From: an uncultured Faecalibacterium sp.
GTDB lineage: Bacteria > Bacillota > Clostridia > Oscillospirales > Ruminococcaceae
DNA: 64,000 bases
Direction of reading: 5' to 3'
Assembly: GCA_944385995.1 (NCBI GenBank)
Contig: CALWZL010000004.1
Coordinates: 1 to 64,000 of the forward strand
This document shows positions 46,850-55,419 of this stretch, piece after piece. Made by a program: the position numbers and the translations under genes. The notes under the pieces are model-generated. The model saw nothing but the letters and a program-made list of their open reading frames with translations. It made no database searches and was not told the origin of the DNA. Within the stretch, counting starts at the first letter, position 1; each line of letters opens with the position of its first letter.

Positions 46850-47437
46850 TTACGCAGCCACCGCCAGCCGGAGAATGGAGGTCCCGCTGTGGAACAGCCG
46901 GAGATAGATGGTGGTGCATTTTTTCAGCTGGTCAAAATACCGCTGGGCGGCGTCCGGGTCGCCGTAGGACTTCCAACAGCCGCAGCAGGTGAAATTGCGG
47001 CCCTGGTTCTCGATGAAGCCGACGACATCGGACAGCGGGTAACCCAGGAAGATGCCGATTTCGTGGGGGAAGGCGTCTCCGTGGGCCAGCCGTCGGGCCA
47101 GCTGGTTCAACAGAGCCCGGCATCCGTCGGGGCTGTCAGGCAGGGCGGGGAGGTGGTAGCCTTCCCGGGCCAAAAACCGGCCGATCTCTTCCCCGGCCAG
47201 GATGGCGCCCAGGCGGGCGGGGCGGTAGAGATAGAGAAGATACCAATGACCCTGAGGGCATTCTTTCAAAATCCGCAGGCGGAGCCCCCGGCCGTTGAGC
47301 TGGGCGTTCCATCTGGCCACCGTCCGGGCCAGCCCGGCTTTGTCGCGGGTTTCATGCCGGAACAGGTTGGCGGGCTTGATTCCCGCCAGAACGGGGGCGC
47401 ACTGCTCCACCATAACGGTCTCGAAATTTCTCTCCAT
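46850..47437 (-). CDS. DUF3793 family protein
   Basis: A 195-residue protein. HEIGIFLGYPLSDVVGF, then CCGCWKSYGDPDAAQRYFDQLKKCT, are the conserved blocks of DUF3793, a family of unknown function often found with iron-uptake and flavodoxin genes in Clostridia. The CC-G-C cluster could bind a metal. DtxR-like palindromes lie upstream of this gene and upstream of feo, so both probably answer to iron. ATG 47437 follows AGGAGGT. Confidence 0.88.
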   Translation of the reverse strand: MERNFETVMVEQCAPVLAGIKPANLFRHETRDKAGLARTVARWNAQLNGRGLRLRILKECPQGHWYLLYLYRPARLGAILAGEEIGRFLAREGYHLPALPDSPDGCRALLNQLARRLAHGDAFPHEIGIFLGYPLSDVVGFIENQGRNFTCCGCWKSYGDPDAAQRYFDQLKKCTTIYLRLFHSGTSILRLAVAA

Positions 47438-47518
47438 AGGGGATACCTCCTGCGGGGGCCGGCGGGCCCGGTTGATCTCGGACAGGTCTAGGGTGCCGCC
47501 TGGGGGGCGGACTTATGC

Positions 47519-47536
47519 GGTAAGTTATAACTAACC
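47519..47536 (-). promoter_or_regulatory. DtxR-like operator upstream of the DUF3793 gene
   Basis: GGTAAGTTATAACTAACC is a near-perfect palindrome and closely resembles the box over the feo promoter. Confidence 0.65.
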
Positions 47537-47580
47537 TACATGCCAAAAAAGAAAGCGCCCAGGCGCCCGGAACAAACAAG

Positions 47581-47596
47581 GTTAGCTATATCTAAC
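47581..47596. promoter_or_regulatory. Second DtxR-like palindrome
   Basis: GTTAGCTATATCTAAC, inverted repeat GTTAG/CTAAC with AT core, 45 bases from the first box. Confidence 0.55.
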
Positions 47597-47650
47597 AGTC
47601 CTATCTTACCATGGAGGCATCGGCTTTGTCAAGGGGAAGGCCGGACAACA

Positions 47651-47683
47651 AAAAACGACACCCGCAAAAAGCGGATGTCGTTT
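47651..47683 (-). terminator. Terminator of the tRNA unit
   Basis: Minus-strand stem ACGACATCCGC / GCGGGTGTCGT followed by TTTTT. Confidence 0.88.
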
Positions 47684-47685
47684 GG

Positions 47686-47763
47686 TGGGGTGCCCAGAGG
47701 GACTCGAACCCTCGATCTCCAGATCCACAATCTGGCGCGTTAACCAACTACGCTATGGGCACC
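47686..47763 (-). tRNA. tRNA-His (GTG)
   Basis: Complete cloverleaf: acceptor GTGCCCA/TGGGCAC with an encoded G at -1, anticodon loop TTGTGGA (anticodon GTG), T-arm GGTTCGAGTCC, discriminator C, and CCA encoded. It is the second gene of the tRNA transcript. Confidence 0.97.
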
Positions 47764-47770
47764 ACAGCAA

Positions 47771-47844
<74 letters not shown>

Positions 47845-47906
47845 ATGTCCTTATCCCTATGGGGTTTTCTAGCAGGGGCAGCCGTTTGACGCGGGCTGCG
47901 AGTGAT

Positions 47907-47935
47907 ATAATAGCATAATGCGCCCGGTCTGTCAA
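47907..47935 (-). promoter_or_regulatory. Promoter of the tRNA-Arg/tRNA-His unit
   Basis: TTGACA (47935-47930), spacer 17, TATTAT (47912-47907) on the minus strand. Confidence 0.85.
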
Positions 47936-48021
47936 GCAAAAATCGGAAAATTTTTTCTTCTTTTTGTTCAAAGCGGGAAAAAGATTGCAGATGCGCTGTT
48001 TTGATAAACAGCAGGCGGACA

Positions 48022-48050
48022 GAAAAAATCCCCGGAGAAGCTCCGGGGAT
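48022..48050 (-). terminator. Terminator of the SGNH hydrolase gene
   Basis: Minus-strand stem ATCCCCGGAG / CTCCGGGGAT followed by TTTTT, 6 bases after the stop. Confidence 0.9.
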
Positions 48051-48056
48051 GGAACG

Positions 48057-49082
48057 TCATTCTTCGATGGCGTCCAGAATCTGCTGTGCGATGTACTTGT
48101 GACCCTGGATGGTGGGGTGGCCGTCGTTGGCGGTCTTGGTGCGGGGGATGGGGACATAGGTGCAGCCGGTGTCCTCGGCCAGCTGACGGACGAACTTGTT
48201 GTACTTGTTGAAGAAGTTGCTCCAGCTCCACATCAGGGGGACGGGGTTATAGCAGCCCAGCAGCAGAATCTGGACATCGGGATTCTGGGCCCGGATGGCG
48301 TCCACAATCTGGGGCAGATAGGTTTCCACATTGGTGTAGGCGTCTTTGCAGACGTTGGACATGCCGGTGGTCAGGGCGTAGAACAAATCGCTGGTCTCCT
48401 TGGCGGTCAGATGGATGCTGAAGATCTGTTTGACCATCTGGGTGAAGTCGGAGAAGGTCATATCCCGGTAGCCGCCCGAAATCAGGCTGTTGGCCAGCTG
48501 TTCCGATTTCCAGTTGGTGGCATTGCCGATGGAGACAACGAAGGGCACCATGGCGTCGTTCATGCCGATCTCAATGCTGATGATGTCGGCCTCCCGGATG
48601 TAGTCCTGGAATTCAGGATAGACATAGTAGGTGCCGGCGGGCTGGTTGAATTCGGACATCTGGCCGTCCCGCACCAGTTCCAGCAGATCCTTGGTCATCA
48701 GGGTGGGCAGGCCCAGATTGATGGCGTGGTCCCGGTCCAGGCCCAGGGCGTCGGCCACATAGGCCACATAGCATTCATCCGAGTAGCCCTTGAAGTTGGG
48801 GCTGATGTCATAGAAGATATCGGCGTCGCCGTAGACAAAATTGGTCAGACCCACGCCGGCGGCGATGCTGTCGCCGAAGGCCACATAGGTCAGGTCCTGG
48901 GTTTCCTGGGGACCCTCGGCGGCGTCTTCTTCGGGGGTTTCCGAAATCAGGATGGCGGTGGGGCCGTCGGCGCTGCCGATGATGCCGACAGAAGCGTCGG
49001 CTTCCTCTGCGAAGGCGCCGAGAGGCAGGCAGGCCGCGGCCATGGCGGCGGCCAGCAGGAAACTGAGGATACGTTTTTTCAT
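48057..49082 (-). CDS. Secreted SGNH/GDSL hydrolase with GADGPT-like N-terminal motif
   Basis: A 341-residue protein. Residues 1-25 are a signal peptide ending AFA. Residues 33-45 read GIIGSADGPTAIL, a motif well known from the membrane beta subunits of Na+-pumping decarboxylases and odd in a lipase. The hydrolase starts at about 64: block I FGDSIAAG with nucleophile S72, block III IEIGMNDA, and the C-terminal D-G-H pair in NDGHPTIQGH. It likely cleaves acyl esters on sugars or lipids outside the cell. ATG 49082 follows AAAGGAG. Confidence 0.88.
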   Translation of the reverse strand: MKKRILSFLLAAAMAAACLPLGAFAEEADASVGIIGSADGPTAILISETPEEDAAEGPQETQDLTYVAFGDSIAAGVGLTNFVYGDADIFYDISPNFKGYSDECYVAYVADALGLDRDHAINLGLPTLMTKDLLELVRDGQMSEFNQPAGTYYVYPEFQDYIREADIISIEIGMNDAMVPFVVSIGNATNWKSEQLANSLISGGYRDMTFSDFTQMVKQIFSIHLTAKETSDLFYALTTGMSNVCKDAYTNVETYLPQIVDAIRAQNPDVQILLLGCYNPVPLMWSWSNFFNKYNKFVRQLAEDTGCTYVPIPRTKTANDGHPTIQGHKYIAQQILDAIEE

Positions 49083-49166
49083 GACAGGCTCCTTTTCGTC
49101 CCAGGGCCCGGCAGAGCCAGGTGCAATCAGGACAGATCACATACATTTGGGTGTTTTTACCTTTTC

Positions 49167-49195
49167 ATCATAAAGGTCCGGGCCCGAAATGTCAA
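49167..49195 (-). promoter_or_regulatory. Promoter of the SGNH hydrolase gene
   Basis: TTGACA (49195-49190), spacer 17, TATGAT (49172-49167) on the minus strand. Confidence 0.78.
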
Positions 49196-49217
49196 CCCCA
49201 GGCGGGGAAATTTCCAA

Positions 49218-49251
49218 CAAAAAAGGCCGCACCTGTCATACAGGTACGGCC
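49218..49251 (-). terminator. Terminator of the acyl-CoA ligase-like gene
   Basis: Minus-strand stem GGCCGTACCTGT / ACAGGTGCGGCC followed by TTTTTT. Confidence 0.9.
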
Positions 49252-49319
49252 GTGCATTCGGAAAAATGCCGTTTTTGCGGGTCCGGCAGCAGCGGGCAGG
49301 GCGGATGCCGGGGAAAATC

Positions 49320-51050
49320 TCAATAGTCCTGGGGTGTGATCTGCTTTTCCAGTTCCAGATAATCCACCTTGCCCACGGGGGTCAGGGGGAGCTTGTCGAT
49401 GAACTTGTAGCCCACCGGCAGGACGTATTCGGGCAGCTCGTCGGCGCACATGGCCCGCAGTTCCCGGACAATCTGGCGCTTTTTCTTCTGGCAATCGCTG
49501 TTCAGAACGACGTAGGCCAGCGGCAGGCGGCCCTGGACGTGGTCCTTGTCGGCGCAGCCCACCACCGAACAGTTGGCCACCGCGGGATGGGTGCTGATGA
49601 CGTTTTCGATCATGGAGGGGAAAATCTTGAAGCCGTCGTGGCGGATAATCATCCGCTTGATCCGGCTGTCCAAAAAGACATACCCTTCCTCGTCCATGTA
49701 GCCGATGTCGCCGCTGTGAATCCAGACCCGGCCGTCGGCATGTCTGCGCATGATGATGGCGGTTTCGTCGGGCTTTTTGTAGTAGCCCTGCATCATGGAG
49801 GGGCCCGAGATGCAGATTTCGCCCCGCTCGCCGATGGGCAGTTCGGTTTCGGTGCCGGGCTCAAAGATGGACACCACCGTGCTGGGCAGCGGCAGGCCCA
49901 CCGACCCCAATTTGTTGTGGGTGCCGGCGGCAGCGGTGGCCGCCGAACAGACCTCGGTCATGCCGTAGCCCTTGGCCAGACCGTAGGGGGCGCCGTGGCT
50001 GGACAGGAATTCGTTGACCGCCCGCTCTGCGCCCAGGGAGATGGCGTCGCCGCCGCAGGCCAGATTCAGGACGAAGGACAGGTCCTTCTTTTTCATCCGG
50101 GGATCGGCTGCCAGCACCTGGTAATGGGCCGGCACCCCGAACATGTGGGCGGGCTTGTGCTTCAGGATCAGCTTGCCCAGATCGGCGGGGTCCAGGTTGG
50201 GGATGATGACCACCGTCAGACCCAGGGACAGGGGCAGATGGACGCCGCAGGCGTAGCCGTAGGCGATGAAGGGGGGCATGACGTTCAAAAGCCGCTGCTG
50301 GCGCTGGAACACCGCCTCAAAGGCAGAGAATTGCTGGGCGATGGCATTGAAGGCGGTGTCGCTCAGCAAAACCCCCTTGGGAGAGCCGGTGGTGCCGCCG
50401 GTGTGGACCATGACGCAGCTGTGCTTGGGGTCGAAGGGTTCGCTGGCGGTGCTGGCGTTTTTGCCGTCTGCCATGAACTGCTTCCAGAGGATGACGTTGG
50501 AAGCGTACCGGTTGCGGTCGGGATTGGCGGCGGCATAGGCCAGCTTCATGGGGCCTTTCAGGGAGTCGGCGGGGGAAAGGATCAGAACCTTTTCCACCGG
50601 AGTCCGCCGGACAGCCTGGTGGCACTTGTCGTAGCAGACATTCAGGCAGACCAGCATGGTGGACTGGGCCTCGTCGATGTACTCGTGGATGCCGTCGGGG
50701 CTGTAGCGGGGGTCCACCAGGTTCAGGGTTGCGCCTACCATGTCCGCCGCATAGAACAGATAGATCAGCTCGGGGGTCATGACGCTGACCGCCGTGATGA
50801 TGTCCCCCTTGCGGACACCGGCAGCCCGCAGGGCGGCGGCGGTCTTTTTCACCTGGACAAACAGGGTGGCGTAGGTGATCTGGTTGCCGTAGTAGTTGAG
50901 GGCAATCTCGGACAGATGCCCCTTGTTCTGGCGGCAGATGTAGTCAAATGCAGTGCAGTCAGGCACGGGCATATCCCGGAACTTCGGTTCATAGGACGCA
51001 AGCCAGGGTTTGGCCTTGCTTGCGTAGACCGGCTCTTTGGTGATAGGCAT
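49320..51050 (-). CDS. AMP-binding acyl-CoA synthetase-like enzyme
   Basis: A 576-residue adenylate-forming enzyme. The P-loop VMVHTGGTTGSPKG, GYGMTE, the hinge SGDIGYMDEEGYVFLDSRIKRMI, and the C-terminal catalytic Lys in PLTPVGKVD are all present. It activates a carboxylic acid with ATP and usually loads it on CoA; the acid is unknown. There are no carrier protein or other lipid genes near. ATG 51050 follows GAAAGGAATATT; the frame extends upstream past the promoter, so those codons are not used. Confidence 0.9.
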   Translation of the reverse strand: MPITKEPVYASKAKPWLASYEPKFRDMPVPDCTAFDYICRQNKGHLSEIALNYYGNQITYATLFVQVKKTAAALRAAGVRKGDIITAVSVMTPELIYLFYAADMVGATLNLVDPRYSPDGIHEYIDEAQSTMLVCLNVCYDKCHQAVRRTPVEKVLILSPADSLKGPMKLAYAAANPDRNRYASNVILWKQFMADGKNASTASEPFDPKHSCVMVHTGGTTGSPKGVLLSDTAFNAIAQQFSAFEAVFQRQQRLLNVMPPFIAYGYACGVHLPLSLGLTVVIIPNLDPADLGKLILKHKPAHMFGVPAHYQVLAADPRMKKKDLSFVLNLACGGDAISLGAERAVNEFLSSHGAPYGLAKGYGMTEVCSAATAAAGTHNKLGSVGLPLPSTVVSIFEPGTETELPIGERGEICISGPSMMQGYYKKPDETAIIMRRHADGRVWIHSGDIGYMDEEGYVFLDSRIKRMIIRHDGFKIFPSMIENVISTHPAVANCSVVGCADKDHVQGRLPLAYVVLNSDCQKKKRQIVRELRAMCADELPEYVLPVGYKFIDKLPLTPVGKVDYLELEKQITPQDY

Positions 51051-51134
51051 AATATTCCTTTCTTCGGTTGACGTATTGGATGATGCGGGGGCGGCCGGGC
51101 GTGTGGTGAAACCGGTCTGCCCCGCACATCTCCC

Positions 51135-51164
51135 ATTATAGAGGCAGGAGAAGGGGCAAGTCAA
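51135..51164 (-). promoter_or_regulatory. Promoter of the acyl-CoA ligase-like gene
   Basis: TTGACT (51164-51159), spacer 18, TATAAT (51140-51135) on the minus strand. Confidence 0.75.
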
Positions 51165-51250
51165 TACAAACACCCCTGCACGCCATGCCATACGCTGCCA
51201 GTATAGCAGGAACTTTTGTCAAAAGCGTGAACGACCCCCGATTTGAAAAC

Positions 51251-51296
51251 CAAAAATGCCGGGTCAGGACCGTTTTTTACAGCGGTCCGGCCCGGC
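51251..51296 (-). terminator. Terminator of the opp operon
   Basis: Minus-strand stem GCCGGGCCGGACCG / CGGTCCTGACCCGGC followed by ATTTTT. Confidence 0.88.
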
Positions 51297-51304
51297 GGGT
51301 CGTG

Positions 51305-52249
51305 TTATTGCGGGGTGCCTTCCTCCAGCCAGTCGGCGGCCTCCTGCTGGTTGCAGAGGACCCAGTGACGGGGCCGCAGCTCCTGCCAGGCAGGGGGGCA
51401 GGTGTCGTAGTGGTGGATGGAAGGATCGTAGATCAGCAGCTTTTTGCCGCGCTCCCGGCGGGGACTGGGCATCGGGATGGCGGACAACAGACTGCGGGTG
51501 TAGGGATGGATGGGATGGATGACCAGTTCCTCAGCGTCGGCCAATTCCACGATATCGCCTTTATGGATGACGGCGATCCGGTCGGAAATGTACCGCATCA
51601 CCGACAGGTCGTGGGCGATGAACAGGTAGGTGATGCCCCGCTGTTGCTGGAGATGCCGCAGCAGGTTGAGCACCTGGGCCCGGATGGACATATCCAGGGC
51701 CGAGATGGGCTCGTCGGCGATGATGAAATCGGGCTCCACAATCAGAGCCCGGGCAATGCCGATCCGCTGGCGCTGGCCGCCCGAAAACTCATGGGGGAAC
51801 CGGGAGGCAAACTCGGGCAGCAGGCCCACCTCCAGCAGGGCCTGCCGGACCTTTTCCTCCCGCTGGGCGGCGGTCAGGTCGGGGCGGACGTTCATCAGGC
51901 CTTCTCCCACAATGTAGCTGACCTTGGCCCGCTCGTTCAGGGAGGACTGGGGGTCCTGGAAAATCATCTGGATTTCTTTGATGACTTTCCGGTCCAGCTC
52001 TTTGGAGATTTTGCCGTTGATCTGCTGGCCCTTGTAGAGAATCTGGCCCCCCGATGTGGGGATGATCCGCATGATGGCCCGGCCGATGGTGGTTTTGCCC
52101 GAGCCGCTCTCGCCCACCAGGCCGAAGGTCTCCCCCTTGTAGATGGTGAAGTTGGCCCGGGACACCGCCCGGTATTTCTTGCGGCCGGTGCCGTAGGTGA
52201 CTTCCAGGTCCTTGACTTCCAGGAGGACTTCCTTTTCCTTGTCCGGCAT
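51305..52249 (-). CDS. oppF: Oligopeptide ABC transporter ATPase
   Basis: A 314-residue ATPase: Walker [10 protein letters not shown], signature [15 protein letters not shown], Walker B FIIADEP, and the Opp/Dpp C-terminal region [16 protein letters not shown]. It couples ATP use to peptide uptake with OppD. After the Opp domain a short tail with [17 protein letters not shown] replaces the usual Cys-rich cluster-binding end. It starts right after the oppD stop (adjacent bases). Confidence 0.93.
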   Translation of the reverse strand: MPDKEKEVLLEVKDLEVTYGTGRKKYRAVSRANFTIYKGETFGLVGESGSGKTTIGRAIMRIIPTSGGQILYKGQQINGKISKELDRKVIKEIQMIFQDPQSSLNERAKVSYIVGEGLMNVRPDLTAAQREEKVRQALLEVGLLPEFASRFPHEFSGGQRQRIGIARALIVEPDFIIADEPISALDMSIRAQVLNLLRHLQQQRGITYLFIAHDLSVMRYISDRIAVIHKGDIVELADAEELVIHPIHPYTRSLLSAIPMPSPRRERGKKLLIYDPSIHHYDTCPPAWQELRPRHWVLCNQQEAADWLEEGTPQ

Positions 52250-53302
52250 TCAGATTCCCTCCTCTCGCAGCCGCTGCACCACCGCTGGGGGGTCCACCTT
52301 GGGGGCCCGGGGGTCCAGCAGCCAGGTCTTGGCCCGGTGGGTGGGGCTCACCTCAAAGTAGGGCGGCCGCTTCACAAAGTCGATTTTCAAAGCCTGGGGG
52401 TTTCGGGGGGCAAAGGCGTCCCCGCGGATTTCGGCGAACAGGTTGGGCGGGGTGCCCTGGATGTTGAACAGGTCCTCTCCCTTGACCCCCATCTGGGGCA
52501 TGCTGGACAGCAGGGCCCAGGTGTAGGGGTGGCGGGGATCGTAGTAGATTTCGTCGGCGGTGCCGATCTCCACAATGTCCCCGGCGTACATGACGGCCAC
52601 CCGGTCGGCGATGTTGGCCACCACGCCCAGGTCGTGGGTGATGAGGACGATGGTCAGGTTGTACTTGACCCGCATCTCCTTCAGCAGTTCCAGGATCTGG
52701 GCCTGGATGGTGACATCCAGGGCGGTGGTGGGCTCGTCGCAGATCAAAATCTGGGGGTTGCAGGCCACCGCGATGGCAATCACCACCCGCTGGCGCATGC
52801 CGCCCGAAAACTCGTGGGGGTACTGCCTGGCCCGGATTTCCGGGTCGGGGATGCCCACGTCCCGCAGGTATTCCACGGCTTTTTCCCGGGCGGCCTTGCC
52901 CTTCAGGTGCTGGTGCAGCTGGACCGCCTCGGCGATCTGGTCCCCGATGGTTTTCAGGGGGTTGAGGCTGGTCATGGGGTCCTGCATAATCATGGCGATT
53001 TCCCGGCCCCGGACCTTCAGCCAGTCCTTTTCCTTTTTCAGGGCCGAGAGGCGAAGGGGCTGGCCGTCATCCGCCCCGAAATAGTCGATGGTGCCCTCGG
53101 TGATGGAGCCGTTGGCGTCCAGCAGTCCCATGAAGGACTTGGTGAACACCGATTTGCCCGAGCCGCTCTCCCCCACGATGGCCAGCACTTCGCCCTTGTA
53201 AATGTCCAGGTCGATGCCCCGGATGGCGTGGAGCACCCGGCCCCGGAGGTTGAAGCAGATGTGGAGGTTCCGGGCCGAAAGGATGGGAGTTTGGTTGTCC
53301 AT
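52250..53302 (-). CDS. oppD: Oligopeptide ABC transporter ATPase
   Basis: A 350-residue ATPase: Walker A GESGSGKSV, signature FSGGMRQRVVIAIAVA, Walker B ILICDEPTTALD, and an Opp C-terminal domain with HPYTWALLSSMPQ, ending in a THRAKTWLLDPRAP tail. Partner of OppF on the inner face of the membrane. The start lies 15 bases after oppC. Confidence 0.93.
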   Translation of the reverse strand: MDNQTPILSARNLHICFNLRGRVLHAIRGIDLDIYKGEVLAIVGESGSGKSVFTKSFMGLLDANGSITEGTIDYFGADDGQPLRLSALKKEKDWLKVRGREIAMIMQDPMTSLNPLKTIGDQIAEAVQLHQHLKGKAAREKAVEYLRDVGIPDPEIRARQYPHEFSGGMRQRVVIAIAVACNPQILICDEPTTALDVTIQAQILELLKEMRVKYNLTIVLITHDLGVVANIADRVAVMYAGDIVEIGTADEIYYDPRHPYTWALLSSMPQMGVKGEDLFNIQGTPPNLFAEIRGDAFAPRNPQALKIDFVKRPPYFEVSPTHRAKTWLLDPRAPKVDPPAVVQRLREEGI

Positions 53303-53317
53303 AAGTTCAGCCCTCCT

Positions 53318-54352
53318 TTACTGCAAGTGGTTTTTGGGGTCGGCGGCGTCCGAGAAGGCGTTGCCGATCAGGTAGAAAGCGATGGTCACAAAGCTCAGGA
53401 TGATGGTGGGGTAGATCAGCTGATACCGCAGCCCCGCCTGCATCATGACCTGACGGCCGTCGTTGATGAGGTTGCCCAGGGAGGGGGTCTCCACCGACAG
53501 GCCCAGGCCGATGTAGGTGACAAACACCTCGCTGCCGATGGCGGCGGGGACGGTCAGGGCCATCCGCAGCATGATGACCGACACCAGATAGGGCAGCAGG
53601 TTCCGCAGCACGATGCGGAAGGTGGGGGTGCCGATGCAGCGGGAGGCCACGTTGTAGTCCCGGTCCCGGATGATGAGGATCTGGTTGCGGATGAAGCGGG
53701 CCATGGCGATCCACCCGGTCAGGGACATGCCCAGGATCAGGGTGGGCACGCTGGGGCTGGCCACATAGGAGATCAGGATCAGGATGATGGTGGAGGGGAT
53801 GTTGTCGCAGATGTTGTACAGCTCGGTGAAGAAGAAGTCCAGCTGGCGGACATAGCCCCAGAGAACCCCCACCGTAATGCCCACCACCGCCTCGATCATG
53901 GCCACAAAGAAGGCGATGACCAGACTGGTGCGGGTGCCGGCCCAGATGCGGGCCCACAAGTCCTGACCGATGGCGTTGGAGCCCCAGACAAAGCCGTCCA
54001 CGCCGGGGGCAATGTTCCGCAGCTGGATGCCGGTGTCAGGGTCCACCCGGCAGTAGTTGGGGTCCACCTGGCCGGGGAGATGGGGCTGGAGGAAGGCGAA
54101 GCCCACCACCGCCACCAGGGCGATCAGGAGGGCCACCGCAAACTTGTTTTTGAGGAAGGAGCGGAGGGTGCTGCCCCAGTAGCTGTAGTTGGAATAGGCG
54201 GTGGCCTCGGCCCGGGCTTCGCTGAAGTCCGCCGGGGTGAACAGCTGGTCCTCGGGGAGGTTGGCCCAGGCGCCGGGGCCGTCCTCGGCCTGTTTGGCGT
54301 TGAGGGCGGATTCCAGCTGAGCGGATTTGGCGTTTTTCAAAAAGAACAGCAT
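53318..54352 (-). CDS. oppC: Oligopeptide ABC transporter permease
   Basis: A 344-residue permease with an N-terminal OppC_N segment (YWGSTLRSFLKNKFAVALLIALVAV) after a cytoplasmic stretch of about 80 residues, and an EAA-type loop around ASRCIGTPTFRIVLRNLLPYL. About six membrane helices. Residues 1-45 are a charged extension. Its ATG overlaps the oppB stop by one base. Confidence 0.93.
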   Translation of the reverse strand: MLFFLKNAKSAQLESALNAKQAEDGPGAWANLPEDQLFTPADFSEARAEATAYSNYSYWGSTLRSFLKNKFAVALLIALVAVVGFAFLQPHLPGQVDPNYCRVDPDTGIQLRNIAPGVDGFVWGSNAIGQDLWARIWAGTRTSLVIAFFVAMIEAVVGITVGVLWGYVRQLDFFFTELYNICDNIPSTIILILISYVASPSVPTLILGMSLTGWIAMARFIRNQILIIRDRDYNVASRCIGTPTFRIVLRNLLPYLVSVIMLRMALTVPAAIGSEVFVTYIGLGLSVETPSLGNLINDGRQVMMQAGLRYQLIYPTIILSFVTIAFYLIGNAFSDAADPKNHLQ

Positions 54353-55293
54353 CAGCGCCCACCTTCTTTCTTGCCCAGGGAGATGCGGGGATCAATCAGG
54401 ACCATCAGCAGGTCGCCCAAAATCAGGCCGATGATGCCCACACAGGCGTACAGCAGGACAATGCCCTGGACCATGGTGTTGTCATGGCGCTGGACGCAGG
54501 TGACCAGCAGACCGCCCATGCCGGGGATGCTGTACAGGCTCTCGATGTAGATGGAGCCCACCACCGTGTTCAGGAAGGCGGAGGGGATGTACTGGACCAG
54601 GGGCACCATGGCGTTGCGGAAGATGTGCCGCAGGGCGATGCGGTTTTCACTGGCGCCCTTGGCCCGGGCCAGCAGGACATAGTCCTTGTTACTCTCGTCC
54701 ACCATGTACCGCCGCAGCCACATGGCATAGAAGGCGATGTTGCCCAGACTCATCGAAAAGACCGGGAGCACCCAGTATTGCCAGCGGTCGGCGTTGAACA
54801 AAAGGCCGATGTTGAGGGCGGTGGTGCCGTACATCTGGATGTAGAGATAGTAGACGGCGGCGGGCACGGCCTGGATCAGGATGACGATGGCGGTGCCGAT
54901 TTGGTCGGGGAGGCGGTGTTTGAACCGGCCCATCACCGACCCCAGGGGGATGCCCACCACCAGGGAGACGATCATGGCCAGCACGCCCATCTGAATCGAG
55001 ATGGGGAGCTTGTCTTTCAGGATATCCACCACCGGGACGTTGACCCGATAGATGTGGCTGACCCCCAAATCGCCGTGAAAGGCGTCCCGCCAGAAGCGGA
55101 AGATCTGGACCGGCAGCGGGTCCAAAAGGCCCATGGACTGGAGGCCGGCCTGGATCTGGGTCTCGGTCATTTTTTCGTAGTTGGCAAAGTAGCCTTCCAC
55201 CGGCATCAGCCGGAGCAGGCAGAACACCAGGGTCACGATGATGAACAAGGTCAAAATCGAGTGCCCGATGCGCCTGGCCAGATAGCTCGCCAT
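54352..55293 (-). CDS. oppB: Oligopeptide ABC transporter permease
   Basis: A 313-residue permease: MASYLARRIGHSILTLFIIVTLVFCLLRLMPV is the standard OppB/DppB start, and ARAKGASENRIALRHIFRNAMVPLV is the EAA loop. About six helices. ATG 55293 is chosen, with GAAAGGAAG upstream; the frame extends further up but without support. Confidence 0.94.
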   Translation of the reverse strand: MASYLARRIGHSILTLFIIVTLVFCLLRLMPVEGYFANYEKMTETQIQAGLQSMGLLDPLPVQIFRFWRDAFHGDLGVSHIYRVNVPVVDILKDKLPISIQMGVLAMIVSLVVGIPLGSVMGRFKHRLPDQIGTAIVILIQAVPAAVYYLYIQMYGTTALNIGLLFNADRWQYWVLPVFSMSLGNIAFYAMWLRRYMVDESNKDYVLLARAKGASENRIALRHIFRNAMVPLVQYIPSAFLNTVVGSIYIESLYSIPGMGGLLVTCVQRHDNTMVQGIVLLYACVGIIGLILGDLLMVLIDPRISLGKKEGGR

Positions 55294-55334
55294 AGGGATG
55301 CGCACTTCCTTTCTCGGCGGGGTTCCCCGCGGGA

Positions 55335-55375
55335 CAAAATAAAGGGCCGCTTCCCGGTTTGTACGGGAGCGGCCC
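55335..55375 (-). terminator. Attenuating hairpin between oppA and oppB
   Basis: Minus-strand stem GGGCCGCTCCCG / CGGGAAGCGGCCC followed by TTTATTTT. Such leaky terminators let the binding protein be made in excess of the permease. Confidence 0.75.
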
Positions 55376-55419
55376 CTGCACAATGCCTGTGAACTGTGGA
55401 TTGTGAATCAAGCAAAGGG

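Noticed and set aside
47964..54550. Very long plus-strand open frames (over 1000 codons) opposite the SGNH, ligase and opp genes
   Set aside because: Low-complexity Gly/Val/His-rich translations with no domain; the minus-strand genes there have clear families, promoters and terminators.
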